Program-made: the position numbers and the translations under genes
Part shown: positions 1 to 5,795 of the stretch, one piece after another
How positions within the stretch are numbered: the first letter of the stretch is position 1
Layout of the letters: the number at the start of each line of letters is the position of its first letter
The notes under the pieces: generated by a model
What the model saw: only the letters and a program-made list of their open reading frames with translations
Database searches by the model: none
Told to the model about the DNA's origin: nothing
From: SG8-40 sp050050435
Lineage (GTDB): Bacteria; Pseudomonadota; Gammaproteobacteria; Burkholderiales; Eutrophovitaceae
Assembly: GCA_050050435.1 (NCBI GenBank)
Contig: JASFUE010000160.1
Coordinates: 1 to 7,490 of the forward strand
Direction of reading: 5' to 3'
Length of the DNA: 7,490 nt

Positions 1-102
1 TTTCACGGCGGGCTGCGATATGTGGCTTTGACAGGCTCAGACAGAGTGCGCTATTCGGTGCCGCCAAAGTGCCGGGTAGCCAAGGCATCCGGAACAACAT
101 TT

Positions 103-131
103 TTGCGGCCGAACAACGCTTCCGGTAGGAT
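103..131 (+). promoter_or_regulatory. Weak sigma-70-like promoter candidate upstream of alaC
   Basis: TTGCGG at 103-108 and TAGGAT at 126-131 are separated by exactly 17 bp. They match the consensus hexamers at 3 of 6 and 4 of 6 positions, and would place transcription start near 138, about 57 nt before the aminotransferase start. On the opposite strand the same DNA holds a perfect TATAAT (137 down to 132), but I find no convincing -35 for it. TTGACA at 28-33 is a perfect -35 but has only poor -10 partners. None of these is strong, so this is a positional guess. Confidence 0.25.
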
Positions 132-194
132 TATAGCTTTTCTCTATCTGACAGAGGGTTACGGACCATCTGTTCGGATGTTGCGGCGCATGAA

Positions 195-1421
195 ATGACA
201 GAATTCTCACGAATCCAGCGGCTTCCGCCGTACGTTTTCAACATTACCGGTGAGCTGAAAATGGCCGCGCGGCGCCGTGGCGAGGACATTATCGATCTGT
301 CGATGGGTAATCCGGACGGACCGACGCCCAAACACATTGTGGACAAACTGGTGGAAACGGCACAGCGTCCCAATACCCATGGCTATTCCGTATCCAAAGG
401 CATCCTGCGATTGCGCAAGGCGATTTGCGGATGGTACGAGCGGCGTTATGGCGTCGAATTCGACCCGGAAACCGAAGCGATCGTCACCATCGGTTCGAAG
501 GAAGGTATAGCGCATCTGGCGCTGGCGACACTGGAGCGCGGCGACATCGTGCTGGTGCCGAATCCGAGCTACCCGATACATATTTATGGCCCGGTCATCG
601 CGGGTGCGGACATCCGCCATGTACGTAACACGCCGGATGTCGATTTCTTCGAAGAGCTGGAGCGTGCGCTCAAGGATACGTTTCCCCGCCCGAAAATGCT
701 GATCGTCAATTTCCCCAGCAATCCGACGACAGAGTGTGTCGACCTGGCGTTTTTCGAGCGGCTCATCGCGCTGGCCCGCGAATATGGCATTTATGTGGTG
801 CATGACCTGGCCTACGCGGACATCGTGTTCGACGGTTACAAGGCGCCGTCGATCATGCAGGTGCCCGGCGCAAAAGACGTGGCGGTTGAATTTTTTACCA
901 TGTCGAAAAGCTACAACATGGCGGGCTGGCGCATCGGTTACATGGTCGGTAATCCCGACCTGGTCGGAGCATTGGCGCGCATCAAGAGTTATCACGACTA
1001 CGGCACGTTCACGCCGCTGCAAGTGGCCTCGATTGTTGCGCTCGAAGGACCGCAGCAGTGCGTCGAGGACATACGTGCAACCTATGAACGCAGACGCGAT
1101 GTGATGGTCAGGGGGCTGCATGCCGCTGGCTGGATGGTCGATAATCCCAAGGCAGCCATGTATATCTGGGCGAAGATCCCGGAGGCTTATGCCGAGATGG
1201 GATCGCTCGAGTTTTCCAAGAAGTTGCTCAATGACGCAAAACTGGCGGCGGCACCCGGCGTGGGCTTTGGCCACTATGGCGACACGCATGTACGCCTGGC
1301 GTTGATCGAAAATGAAGCGAGGATCCGCCAGGCGGTTCGCGGCATCAAGGAAATGTTCCGCAAGGACGGTCTCCTCAACACGCCTGCTGGCGTCAAGAAA
1401 GACTCCGCGCGCGCTGCATGA
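195..1421 (+). CDS. alaC: AlaC-type PLP-dependent aminotransferase (alanine transaminase)
   Basis: This 408-residue cytosolic fold-type I aminotransferase most likely interconverts alanine plus 2-oxoglutarate with pyruvate plus glutamate. The family signatures are in order: the substrate-loop segment NFPSNPTTE from N172, the cofactor-contacting HDLAYAD with D204 and Y207, the Schiff-base lysine K238 in MSKSYNMAGWRIGY, and the carboxylate-binding arginine R367 in THVRLALIENE. Length and the SKSYNMAGWR block fit the AlaC/YfdZ branch better than aspartate aminotransferase proper, although the substrate cannot be proven from sequence. The ATG at 195 has no strong Shine-Dalgarno sequence. It overlaps the TGA of an open but unrecognised frame (ATGA at 195-198). 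The gene lies 135 bp before hom on the same strand, a neighbourhood I recall from other proteobacteria. A same-length reading on the opposite strand is a codon-bias shadow. Confidence 0.93.
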   Translation: MTEFSRIQRLPPYVFNITGELKMAARRRGEDIIDLSMGNPDGPTPKHIVDKLVETAQRPNTHGYSVSKGILRLRKAICGWYERRYGVEFDPETEAIVTIGSKEGIAHLALATLERGDIVLVPNPSYPIHIYGPVIAGADIRHVRNTPDVDFFEELERALKDTFPRPKMLIVNFPSNPTTECVDLAFFERLIALAREYGIYVVHDLAYADIVFDGYKAPSIMQVPGAKDVAVEFFTMSKSYNMAGWRIGYMVGNPDLVGALARIKSYHDYGTFTPLQVASIVALEGPQQCVEDIRATYERRRDVMVRGLHAAGWMVDNPKAAMYIWAKIPEAYAEMGSLEFSKKLLNDAKLAAAPGVGFGHYGDTHVRLALIENEARIRQAVRGIKEMFRKDGLLNTPAGVKKDSARAA

Positions 1422-1448
1422 TTGCGTAAACACCTTCTGTTATTCGAT

Positions 1449-1476
1449 TTGTCCGATGGCCGCTGCTGTCGGACGA
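1449..1476 (+). promoter_or_regulatory. Inverted repeat in the alaC-hom gap
   Basis: GTCCGA (1451-1456) pairs with TCGGAC (1469-1474). A T-A pair and a G-U wobble outside extend it to an 8-bp stem with a 12-nt loop. It begins 27 bp after the alaC stop codon. No T-run follows, so it is not a standard intrinsic terminator. It could be a 3' end stabiliser, a Rho-dependent end or part of the hom leader. Confidence 0.4.
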
Positions 1477-1507
1477 TGGTGATATGCCGCGGCAAATGAA
1501 CAGGGAA

Positions 1508-1538
1508 GCGTGCCGGCGAAATTTTCGCCGGCATACGC
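1508..1538 (+). promoter_or_regulatory. Strong palindrome immediately upstream of hom
   Basis: TGCCGGCGAAA (1511-1521) is followed, after one base, by its exact reverse complement (1523-1533), giving an 11-bp-arm palindrome. In RNA it folds to a roughly 9-bp GC-rich stem with a five-base loop. GCG (1508-1510) and CGC (1536-1538) can extend it past a two-base bulge. It ends about 5 nt before the hom Shine-Dalgarno GAGGA (1543-1547). There is no downstream T-run. Either an operator-like site or an RNA structure affecting hom translation would fit. A separate 10-bp palindrome, TGCCGCGGCA, lies at 1485-1494. Confidence 0.55.
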
Positions 1539-1556
1539 GTTTGAGGACATAGTTTT

Positions 1557-2873
1557 ATGAAACCGATGAATATCGGGTTGTTGGGTGTCGGTACCGTTGG
1601 CGGCGGCACTTATGGCGTCTTGCGGCGCAACCGCGACGAAATTTCACGCCGCGCCGGGCGCGAAATCGTCGTGCGCGCCGCTGCGGCGCGGAATCTGGTC
1701 AAGGCACGGCAAGTCGTCGGCCCGGAAGTCGAACTCAGTGACGACCCGTTCAGTATTGTGGCGCACCCGGATATCGAGATCGTCGCGGAGTTGATCGGCG
1801 GCACCGATCTGGCCCGGGAGCTGGTACTTGCTGCGATTGATCATGGCAAGCATGTGGTGACGGCCAACAAGGCACTGCTGGCGGCTCACGGCAACGAAAT
1901 TTTCGAAGCGGCGCAGGCGAAAGGAGTCAGTGTTGCCTTCGAAGCGGCAGTGGCCGGCGGCGTTCCGATCATCAAGGCATTGCGCGAAGGCCTGACGGCC
2001 AACCAGATTGAATGGGTTGCCGGGATTATCAACGGCACGACAAACTACATTCTCTCGGAGATGCGCGACACCGGTGCACCGTTTGCCGACGTTCTGGCAC
2101 AGGCCCAGCAACTCGGTTATGCCGAAGCGGATCCGACGTTTGACATCGAGGGCGTGGATGCCGCCCACAAGCTCACGATCATGGCCGCACTGGCCTTCGG
2201 TATTCCGTTCCAGCTCGACAAGGTGTACACCGAGGGCATTTCGAATCTGGCGAAAGTCGATATCCGTAATGCCGAGGAATTTGGCTACCGTATCAAGTTG
2301 CTCGGCATTACCAAACGCACTGCCGAAGGCATCGAGTTGCGTGTGCATCCAACGCTGATTCCACGCCGGCGCCTGATTGCAAACGTCGAGGGGGCGATGA
2401 ATGCCATTCTGGCCAAGGGCGATGCGGTCGGGCCGACGCTGTACTACGGGGCCGGGGCCGGAGCGGAGCCAACGGCTTCGGCGGTGATTGCCGACCTGGT
2501 GGATATTACGCGCATGCACACTGCCGATCCGGATCACCGGGTGCCGCATCTGGCGTTTCGCTCTGATCGGCTCTCGGATACACCGGTGCTGCCGATGGGC
2601 GAGGTGCAGTCATGCTATTACCTGCGCATGGGGGTGGTGGATCAGCCGGGTGTGCTGGCCGACATCACCCGGGTTCTGGCCGATCAGGAAATTTCGATCG
2701 AGGCGATGCTGCAACGCGAACCGGCGGAGGATGAAACCGAGGTCAACATCATTTTCCTGACGCACATGACCAGAGAGAAAAACATCGATGCAGCCATCAA
2801 GCGTATCGAGAAGCTGCCGGTCACAACAGGCTCGGTAACGCGAATGCGCATAGAGTCATTGGACGGAAAATAG
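1557..2873 (+). CDS. hom: Homoserine dehydrogenase
   Basis: This enzyme reduces L-aspartate 4-semialdehyde to L-homoserine with NAD(P)H, at the branch to threonine, methionine and isoleucine. It is 438 residues long, typical of the monofunctional ACT-containing type with no aspartokinase domain. Visible elements are the N-terminal Rossmann motif GLLGVGTVGGG (from G7), TANK at 102-105 with K105 at the conserved active-site lysine, NGTTNYIL at 159-166, the catalytic-domain motif DAAHK with D201 and K205, and a C-terminal ACT domain from about S352 (GVVDQPGVLADI) that usually mediates feedback inhibition by threonine. The ATG at 1557 is chosen because GAGGA at 1543-1547 lies 9 nt upstream. A second in-frame ATG at residue 4 is less well placed. 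A palindrome sits just before the ribosome-binding site, and an imperfect tandem duplication spans the stop codon. Its partner thrC follows after 152 bp. Confidence 0.97.
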   Translation: MKPMNIGLLGVGTVGGGTYGVLRRNRDEISRRAGREIVVRAAAARNLVKARQVVGPEVELSDDPFSIVAHPDIEIVAELIGGTDLARELVLAAIDHGKHVVTANKALLAAHGNEIFEAAQAKGVSVAFEAAVAGGVPIIKALREGLTANQIEWVAGIINGTTNYILSEMRDTGAPFADVLAQAQQLGYAEADPTFDIEGVDAAHKLTIMAALAFGIPFQLDKVYTEGISNLAKVDIRNAEEFGYRIKLLGITKRTAEGIELRVHPTLIPRRRLIANVEGAMNAILAKGDAVGPTLYYGAGAGAEPTASAVIADLVDITRMHTADPDHRVPHLAFRSDRLSDTPVLPMGEVQSCYYLRMGVVDQPGVLADITRVLADQEISIEAMLQREPAEDETEVNIIFLTHMTREKNIDAAIKRIEKLPVTTGSVTRMRIESLDGK

Positions 2874-2900
2874 AATTGGAGTCACCGGACGGAAAATAAA
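2853..2900 (+). repeat. Imperfect tandem repeat across the hom stop codon
   Basis: The segment starting GAGTCATTGGACGGAAAAT at 2853 recurs as GAGTCACCGGACGGAAAAT at 2879, a period of 26 bp. Across 22 aligned bases there are three substitutions (TT to CC, and G to A in the stop-codon position). The first copy encodes the last six residues of Hom and its TAG. The second lies in the gap before thrC, in another frame relative to hom, so it is not an extension of the protein. Confidence 0.75.
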
Positions 2901-2982
2901 ACCGGGCGGCGTTGCGCGACAGGCGAGAAGGGGCAGCGGCGGCGGGGCAACCGTCACATTGTTCAGTAATAATCGGGGGGAG

Positions 2983-3000
2983 TGAGAACGGAAGTTCTCG
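2983..3000 (+). promoter_or_regulatory. Hairpin with GGAA loop in the thrC leader
   Basis: GAGAAC (2984-2989) and GTTCTC (2994-2999) are perfect complements around GGAA, a GNRA-type tetraloop, with a possible U-G pair outside. It lies 26 bp before the thrC ATG and directly after a purine run GGGGGGAG (2975-2982). No T-run follows, so it is not a terminator. A role in the leader RNA is inferred only from position and structure. Confidence 0.45.
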
Positions 3001-3025
3001 TCCAGATCATCAAAGCACACAAAAA

Positions 3026-4156
3026 ATGCATATGACCAGTCATTACACGGGGCTCATCAATCGCTATCGTGATCGCTTGCCGGTATCGGCAGATACATCG
3101 GTGGTGACGCTGAATGAGGGCAATACGCCGCTGATCGAGTTGACCAATTTGCCGAAACTGTTGCGCAAGGATGTACGCATCCTGTGCAAGTTCGAAGGCC
3201 TGAACCCGACCGGTTCGTTCAAGGACCGTGGCATGACGATGGCGGTGACCAAAGCAGTCGAGGGCGGATCGAAGGCCATCATCTGCGCCTCGACAGGTAA
3301 CACGTCGGCGTCGGCGGCAGCGTATGCCGCACGCGCGGAAATTCGCTGCTTCGTGTTGATTCCGGAAGGCAAGATTGCACTTGGAAAATTGTCGCAGGCG
3401 ATGATGCACGGCTCGGTCGTCATCCAGATTCGCGGCAACTTCGATGATGGCATGCGACTGGTGCAGGAACTGGCGAAGACGATGCCGCTGGATATCGTCA
3501 ACTCCATCAATCCGTTCCGCCTGCAGGGGCAGAAGACAATCGCGTTCGAAGTGCTGGAAGCACTTGGTGATGCGCCGGATTATCACGTGCTGCCGGTGGG
3601 CAATGCGGGCAACATTTCGGCGCACTGGATCGGTTACAGTGAAGCTGCCGGAATGAGCTGTGGCAGTTGTAACCATTGCGATGGCAATTGTCCTTATCTC
3701 GGGGACAAGCTGGCAACGCGGCGGCCGATCATGGTCGGTTATCAGGCCAGCGGTGCCGCGCCGTTTCTGCGCGGACACATGGTGGACCATCCGGAAACGG
3801 TTGCTACGGCAATTCGCATCGGCCATCCGGTTTCATGGGATCTGGCATGGGCGGCGAAGAACGAATCGGGTGGCTGGTTCGACGAATGCACTGATGAGGA
3901 AATACTTCGCGGGCAGAAACTGCTGGCCGAATCCGAAGGTATTTTTTGCGAGCCTGCCTCGGCGGCCTCCATTGCCGGCTTGTGCAAGGACCTGGAAAAA
4001 GGCTTGATCGGCGAAGGCTCGACCATTGTCTGCACGCTGACCGGTCATGGTCTCAAGGATCCGGATACCGCTATCGAGCAAAGCACCAAACCGGTTGTCG
4101 TCGATGCGAAGCGCGACGCGATCGAATCAGTTATCGCCAAGCATCTGGAAGGTTGA
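3026..4156 (+). CDS. thrC: Threonine synthase (short type) with a cysteine-rich insertion
   Basis: This PLP enzyme converts O-phospho-L-homoserine and water to L-threonine and phosphate. Numbering from the ATG at 3026 gives 376 residues, close to the short Bacillus-like class and without the N-terminal extension of the E. coli type. It has the fold-type II lysine K66 in NPTGSFKDRG, the asparagine-rich turn STGNTSASAAAYA, the phosphate-binding VGNAGN at 191-196 and the C-terminal TGHGLKD. After GYSEAAG an insertion carries C212, C215, C218 and C222-P223, spaced CxxCxxCxxxCP, before the usual RRPIMVGYQASGAAPF block resumes. ATGs at 3026 and 3032 are both possible; neither has a close Shine-Dalgarno sequence. 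The frame is open upstream to a TTG at 2912, but that stretch lacks family similarity. The gene follows hom and lies 7 bp before a methyltransferase, so the three are probably co-expressed. Confidence 0.95.
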   Translation: MHMTSHYTGLINRYRDRLPVSADTSVVTLNEGNTPLIELTNLPKLLRKDVRILCKFEGLNPTGSFKDRGMTMAVTKAVEGGSKAIICASTGNTSASAAAYAARAEIRCFVLIPEGKIALGKLSQAMMHGSVVIQIRGNFDDGMRLVQELAKTMPLDIVNSINPFRLQGQKTIAFEVLEALGDAPDYHVLPVGNAGNISAHWIGYSEAAGMSCGSCNHCDGNCPYLGDKLATRRPIMVGYQASGAAPFLRGHMVDHPETVATAIRIGHPVSWDLAWAAKNESGGWFDECTDEEILRGQKLLAESEGIFCEPASAASIAGLCKDLEKGLIGEGSTIVCTLTGHGLKDPDTAIEQSTKPVVVDAKRDAIESVIAKHLEG

Positions 4157-4163
4157 CGGCACC

Positions 4164-4796
4164 ATGGCGACGGCAGGATTTGATGACGCGCGCGAGTTCT
4201 GGGACGAGCGGTTCGCCACCGACACCTATATATTCGGTACCGAGCCGAATGTGTTTCTGGCTTCGCACAAGGCGTTGTTCAAGCCGGGTATGCGTGTGCT
4301 GGCGGTTGCCGACGGGGAAGGGCGAAACGGAGTGTGGCTGGCGCAGCAAGGCTGCGAAGTTTTGTCGATCGATGTTTCGCCGATTGCGATCGACAAGGCG
4401 CGCAAGCTGGCCGAGCAGCGCGGCGTACAGGTTCAGTTCGAGTGCGCCAACCTGATGGACTGGGACTGGCCGCAAGGCAGCTTCGATGTAGTCATCTGCA
4501 TTTTCATTCAGTTTGCATCTCCGGCCGAACGCAAGGTGCTGTTCGAAGGGTTTGCGACTGCGCTCAAACCCGGTGGCGTGCTGTTGCTGGAAGGCTATGG
4601 GGTCAAGCAGCTTCAGTACACTTCGGGCGGCCCGGGCAAGGTGGCGCATTTGTACACGCTCGAGATGCTCAGGGACGCTTTTGCAGATTGGCAAATCGAC
4701 GAGCTTCGGGAATACGAGGCGGTTCTGGACGAAGGCCCGCGTCATAGCGGCAAAGCAGCGCTGGTCGATATGATCGCCAGGACACCCGCTGCCTGA
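4164..4796 (+). CDS. Class I SAM-dependent methyltransferase, substrate unknown
   Basis: A small (210-residue) soluble methyltransferase of the Rossmann-like class I type. The N-terminus has FWDERF...YIFGTEPNVFL, typical of a TehB/thiopurine-methyltransferase-like family of small-molecule enzymes. The SAM-binding turn is VLAVADGEGRNG at 45-56, a variant of the usual DxGxGxG, followed by the acidic strand end LSID with D70, NLMDWDWPQGSFDVVICIF at 97-114 and the late strand LKPGGVLLLEGY at 135-145. The C-terminus ends RHSGKAALVDMIART. The acceptor cannot be assigned; tellurite or thiol substrates are only family analogies. The ATG at 4164 is chosen because GGAAGG lies at 4147-4152, just inside the thrC end, with an 11-nt spacer. 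The frame is open further upstream within thrC, but that part is unrelated. The 7-bp gap suggests translational coupling to threonine synthase. Tandem in-frame stops TGA-TAA end the gene. Confidence 0.88.
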   Translation: MATAGFDDAREFWDERFATDTYIFGTEPNVFLASHKALFKPGMRVLAVADGEGRNGVWLAQQGCEVLSIDVSPIAIDKARKLAEQRGVQVQFECANLMDWDWPQGSFDVVICIFIQFASPAERKVLFEGFATALKPGGVLLLEGYGVKQLQYTSGGPGKVAHLYTLEMLRDAFADWQIDELREYEAVLDEGPRHSGKAALVDMIARTPAA

Positions 4797-4815
4797 TAAC
4801 GTCCAGCCTGATAGT

Positions 4816-4837
4816 GCAGTCGTTTTTCGCGGACTGC
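4816..4837. terminator. Hairpin between convergent methyltransferase and nadC
   Basis: GCAGTC (4816-4821) pairs with GACTGC (4832-4837) around a 10-nt loop containing five T on the plus strand. It lies between two genes that converge and touches the nadC stop codon (TAG on the minus strand, 4839-4837). Neither direction has a T-run after the stem, so any bidirectional termination would not be the standard intrinsic type. Confidence 0.35.
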
Positions 4838-5685
4838 TAGTTCATTGATACGAAGCGCATCGACAGATCGATGGCTGTAATGTCCTTGGTCAGGTCGCCG
4901 ATGGAAATTCGATCGACGCCGGTTTCGGCAATCTCGCGCACGTTTTCAAGAGTGATGCCGCCTGACGCTTCCAGCTCGGCACGGCCGGCGGTGAACTTGA
5001 CAGCATCGGCCATGCGCGGGGGCGTGAAATTATCGAGCAGGATAAGCCGGGCGCCACTGACAATGGCTTGCTCGAGCTGCTCGATGGATTCGACCTCGAT
5101 CTGTATCGGAATTCCGGAATTCATTTCAGTGGCACGTGCCAGCACTTGTGCGACGCCGCCGGCGGCCGCGATGTGGTTTTCCTTGATCAGGATTCCGTCG
5201 TAGAGGCCAATGCGGTGGTTGACGCCACCGCCGGTCTTGACCGCGTATTTCAGCGCCAGCCTGAGACCGGGAATGGTTTTGCGGGTATCGAGGATGGCGG
5301 CACGTGTCCCGGAGACAGCCTGCACATAAGCATGTGTTTTCGTCGCGACCGCAGATAGTGTCTGCAGGAAATTGAGCGCTGTCCGCTCGCCAGTCAACAG
5401 TGGCCGGGCCGGGCCTCGCAAGTCGCAGATTTCGGTCTTCGCGGCAACCTTGTCACCATCCAATGCGTGCCACTGAATCTGGATGCGCTGGTCGAGTTGG
5501 TGGAATACCGCTTCGAGCCAGCCGCTGCCACACAAGATGCAGTCTTCACGTGTGACGATGCGCGCGTGCGCATGGACTTGTTCGGCAATCAGGGACGCAG
5601 TCGCGTCACCGCTGCCGACGTCTTCGGCAAGCGCCTGGCTGACGGCGCGTTCGATGTCGCTTTGCAGCTCCGGTTCCATGATCAT
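4837..5685 (-). CDS. nadC: Nicotinate-nucleotide pyrophosphorylase (quinolinate phosphoribosyltransferase)
   Basis: NadC condenses quinolinate with phosphoribosyl pyrophosphate to nicotinate mononucleotide, CO2 and pyrophosphate, the last dedicated de novo step to NAD. The 282 residues fit the family. The N-terminal sandwich domain includes EDVGSGDATA at 21-30. Active-site blocks follow: GERTALNFLQ at 99-108, DTRKTIPGLRLALKYAV at 133-149, GGGVNHRIGLYDGILIKENH at 152-171, then EVES at 197-200, LLDNF at 216-220, EASGGI at 239-244 and the family-typical end GDLTKDITAIDLSMRF. The start at 5685 (MIME) is the longest reading; the ATG two codons later is equally possible, and no strong Shine-Dalgarno sequence distinguishes them. 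It lies 110 bp downstream of the heme-protein gene on the same strand. That gap contains alternative inverted repeats, so it may be transcribed with that gene or from its own promoter. Confidence 0.97.
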   Translation of the reverse strand: MIMEPELQSDIERAVSQALAEDVGSGDATASLIAEQVHAHARIVTREDCILCGSGWLEAVFHQLDQRIQIQWHALDGDKVAAKTEICDLRGPARPLLTGERTALNFLQTLSAVATKTHAYVQAVSGTRAAILDTRKTIPGLRLALKYAVKTGGGVNHRIGLYDGILIKENHIAAAGGVAQVLARATEMNSGIPIQIEVESIEQLEQAIVSGARLILLDNFTPPRMADAVKFTAGRAELEASGGITLENVREIAETGVDRISIGDLTKDITAIDLSMRFVSMN

Positions 5686-5734
5686 TTTTTTACCAGGTGT
5701 TCGGAATCGATCACCAATTTACTAAAGTCGAATG

Positions 5735-5778
5735 AGGCGTTCGGGCAGCACGTGAAGGCGTCATGTCGAAGAACGCCT
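5735..5778 (-). promoter_or_regulatory. Mutually exclusive inverted repeats in the nadC leader
   Basis: On the minus strand AGGCGTTC (5778 down to 5771) can pair with ACGCCT (5761-5756; 6 bp, 11-nt loop) or with GAACGCCT (5742-5735; 8 bp, longer loop). The two hairpins share one arm and cannot coexist. They lie in the 110-bp gap between the heme-protein stop codon and nadC, roughly 50-90 nt before the nadC start. I recognise no known riboswitch and see no T-run. Confidence 0.4.
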
Positions 5779-5795
5779 GAACCACGACGATCCTA

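Noticed and set aside
207..1433. 408-codon open frame on the minus strand, opposite alaC
   Set aside because: It has the same length as the real gene by coincidence of GC-rich codon bias, is rich in Arg/His/Cys, matches no family and lies fully antisense to a clear aminotransferase.
1496..1552. 18-codon Arg-rich leader peptide before hom
   Set aside because: Its Arg codons arise largely from the palindrome itself, there is no ribosome-binding site, and it has only two Thr codons and no Ile codons, so it does not resemble a thr attenuator peptide.
1644..2549. 301-codon minus-strand frame opposite hom
   Set aside because: Shadow of the homoserine dehydrogenase reading frame; composition is atypical and no motif is seen.
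2912..3025. N-terminal extension of thrC from a TTG start
   Set aside because: The 38 extra residues are low-complexity, unlike the family, and include the tandem-repeat and hairpin region; the protein match begins after the ATG at 3026.
2963..3826. 287-codon minus-strand frame opposite thrC
   Set aside because: Shadow frame with Arg/His-rich composition; the plus strand encodes an unmistakable threonine synthase.
4047..4163. N-terminal extension of the methyltransferase inside thrC
   Set aside because: It is out of frame with thrC, has no family similarity, and a better-placed ATG with a Shine-Dalgarno sequence exists at 4164.
5109..5122. 14-bp palindrome with doubled EcoRI sites
   Set aside because: It lies inside nadC and encodes ordinary family residues (NSGIP); most likely chance.
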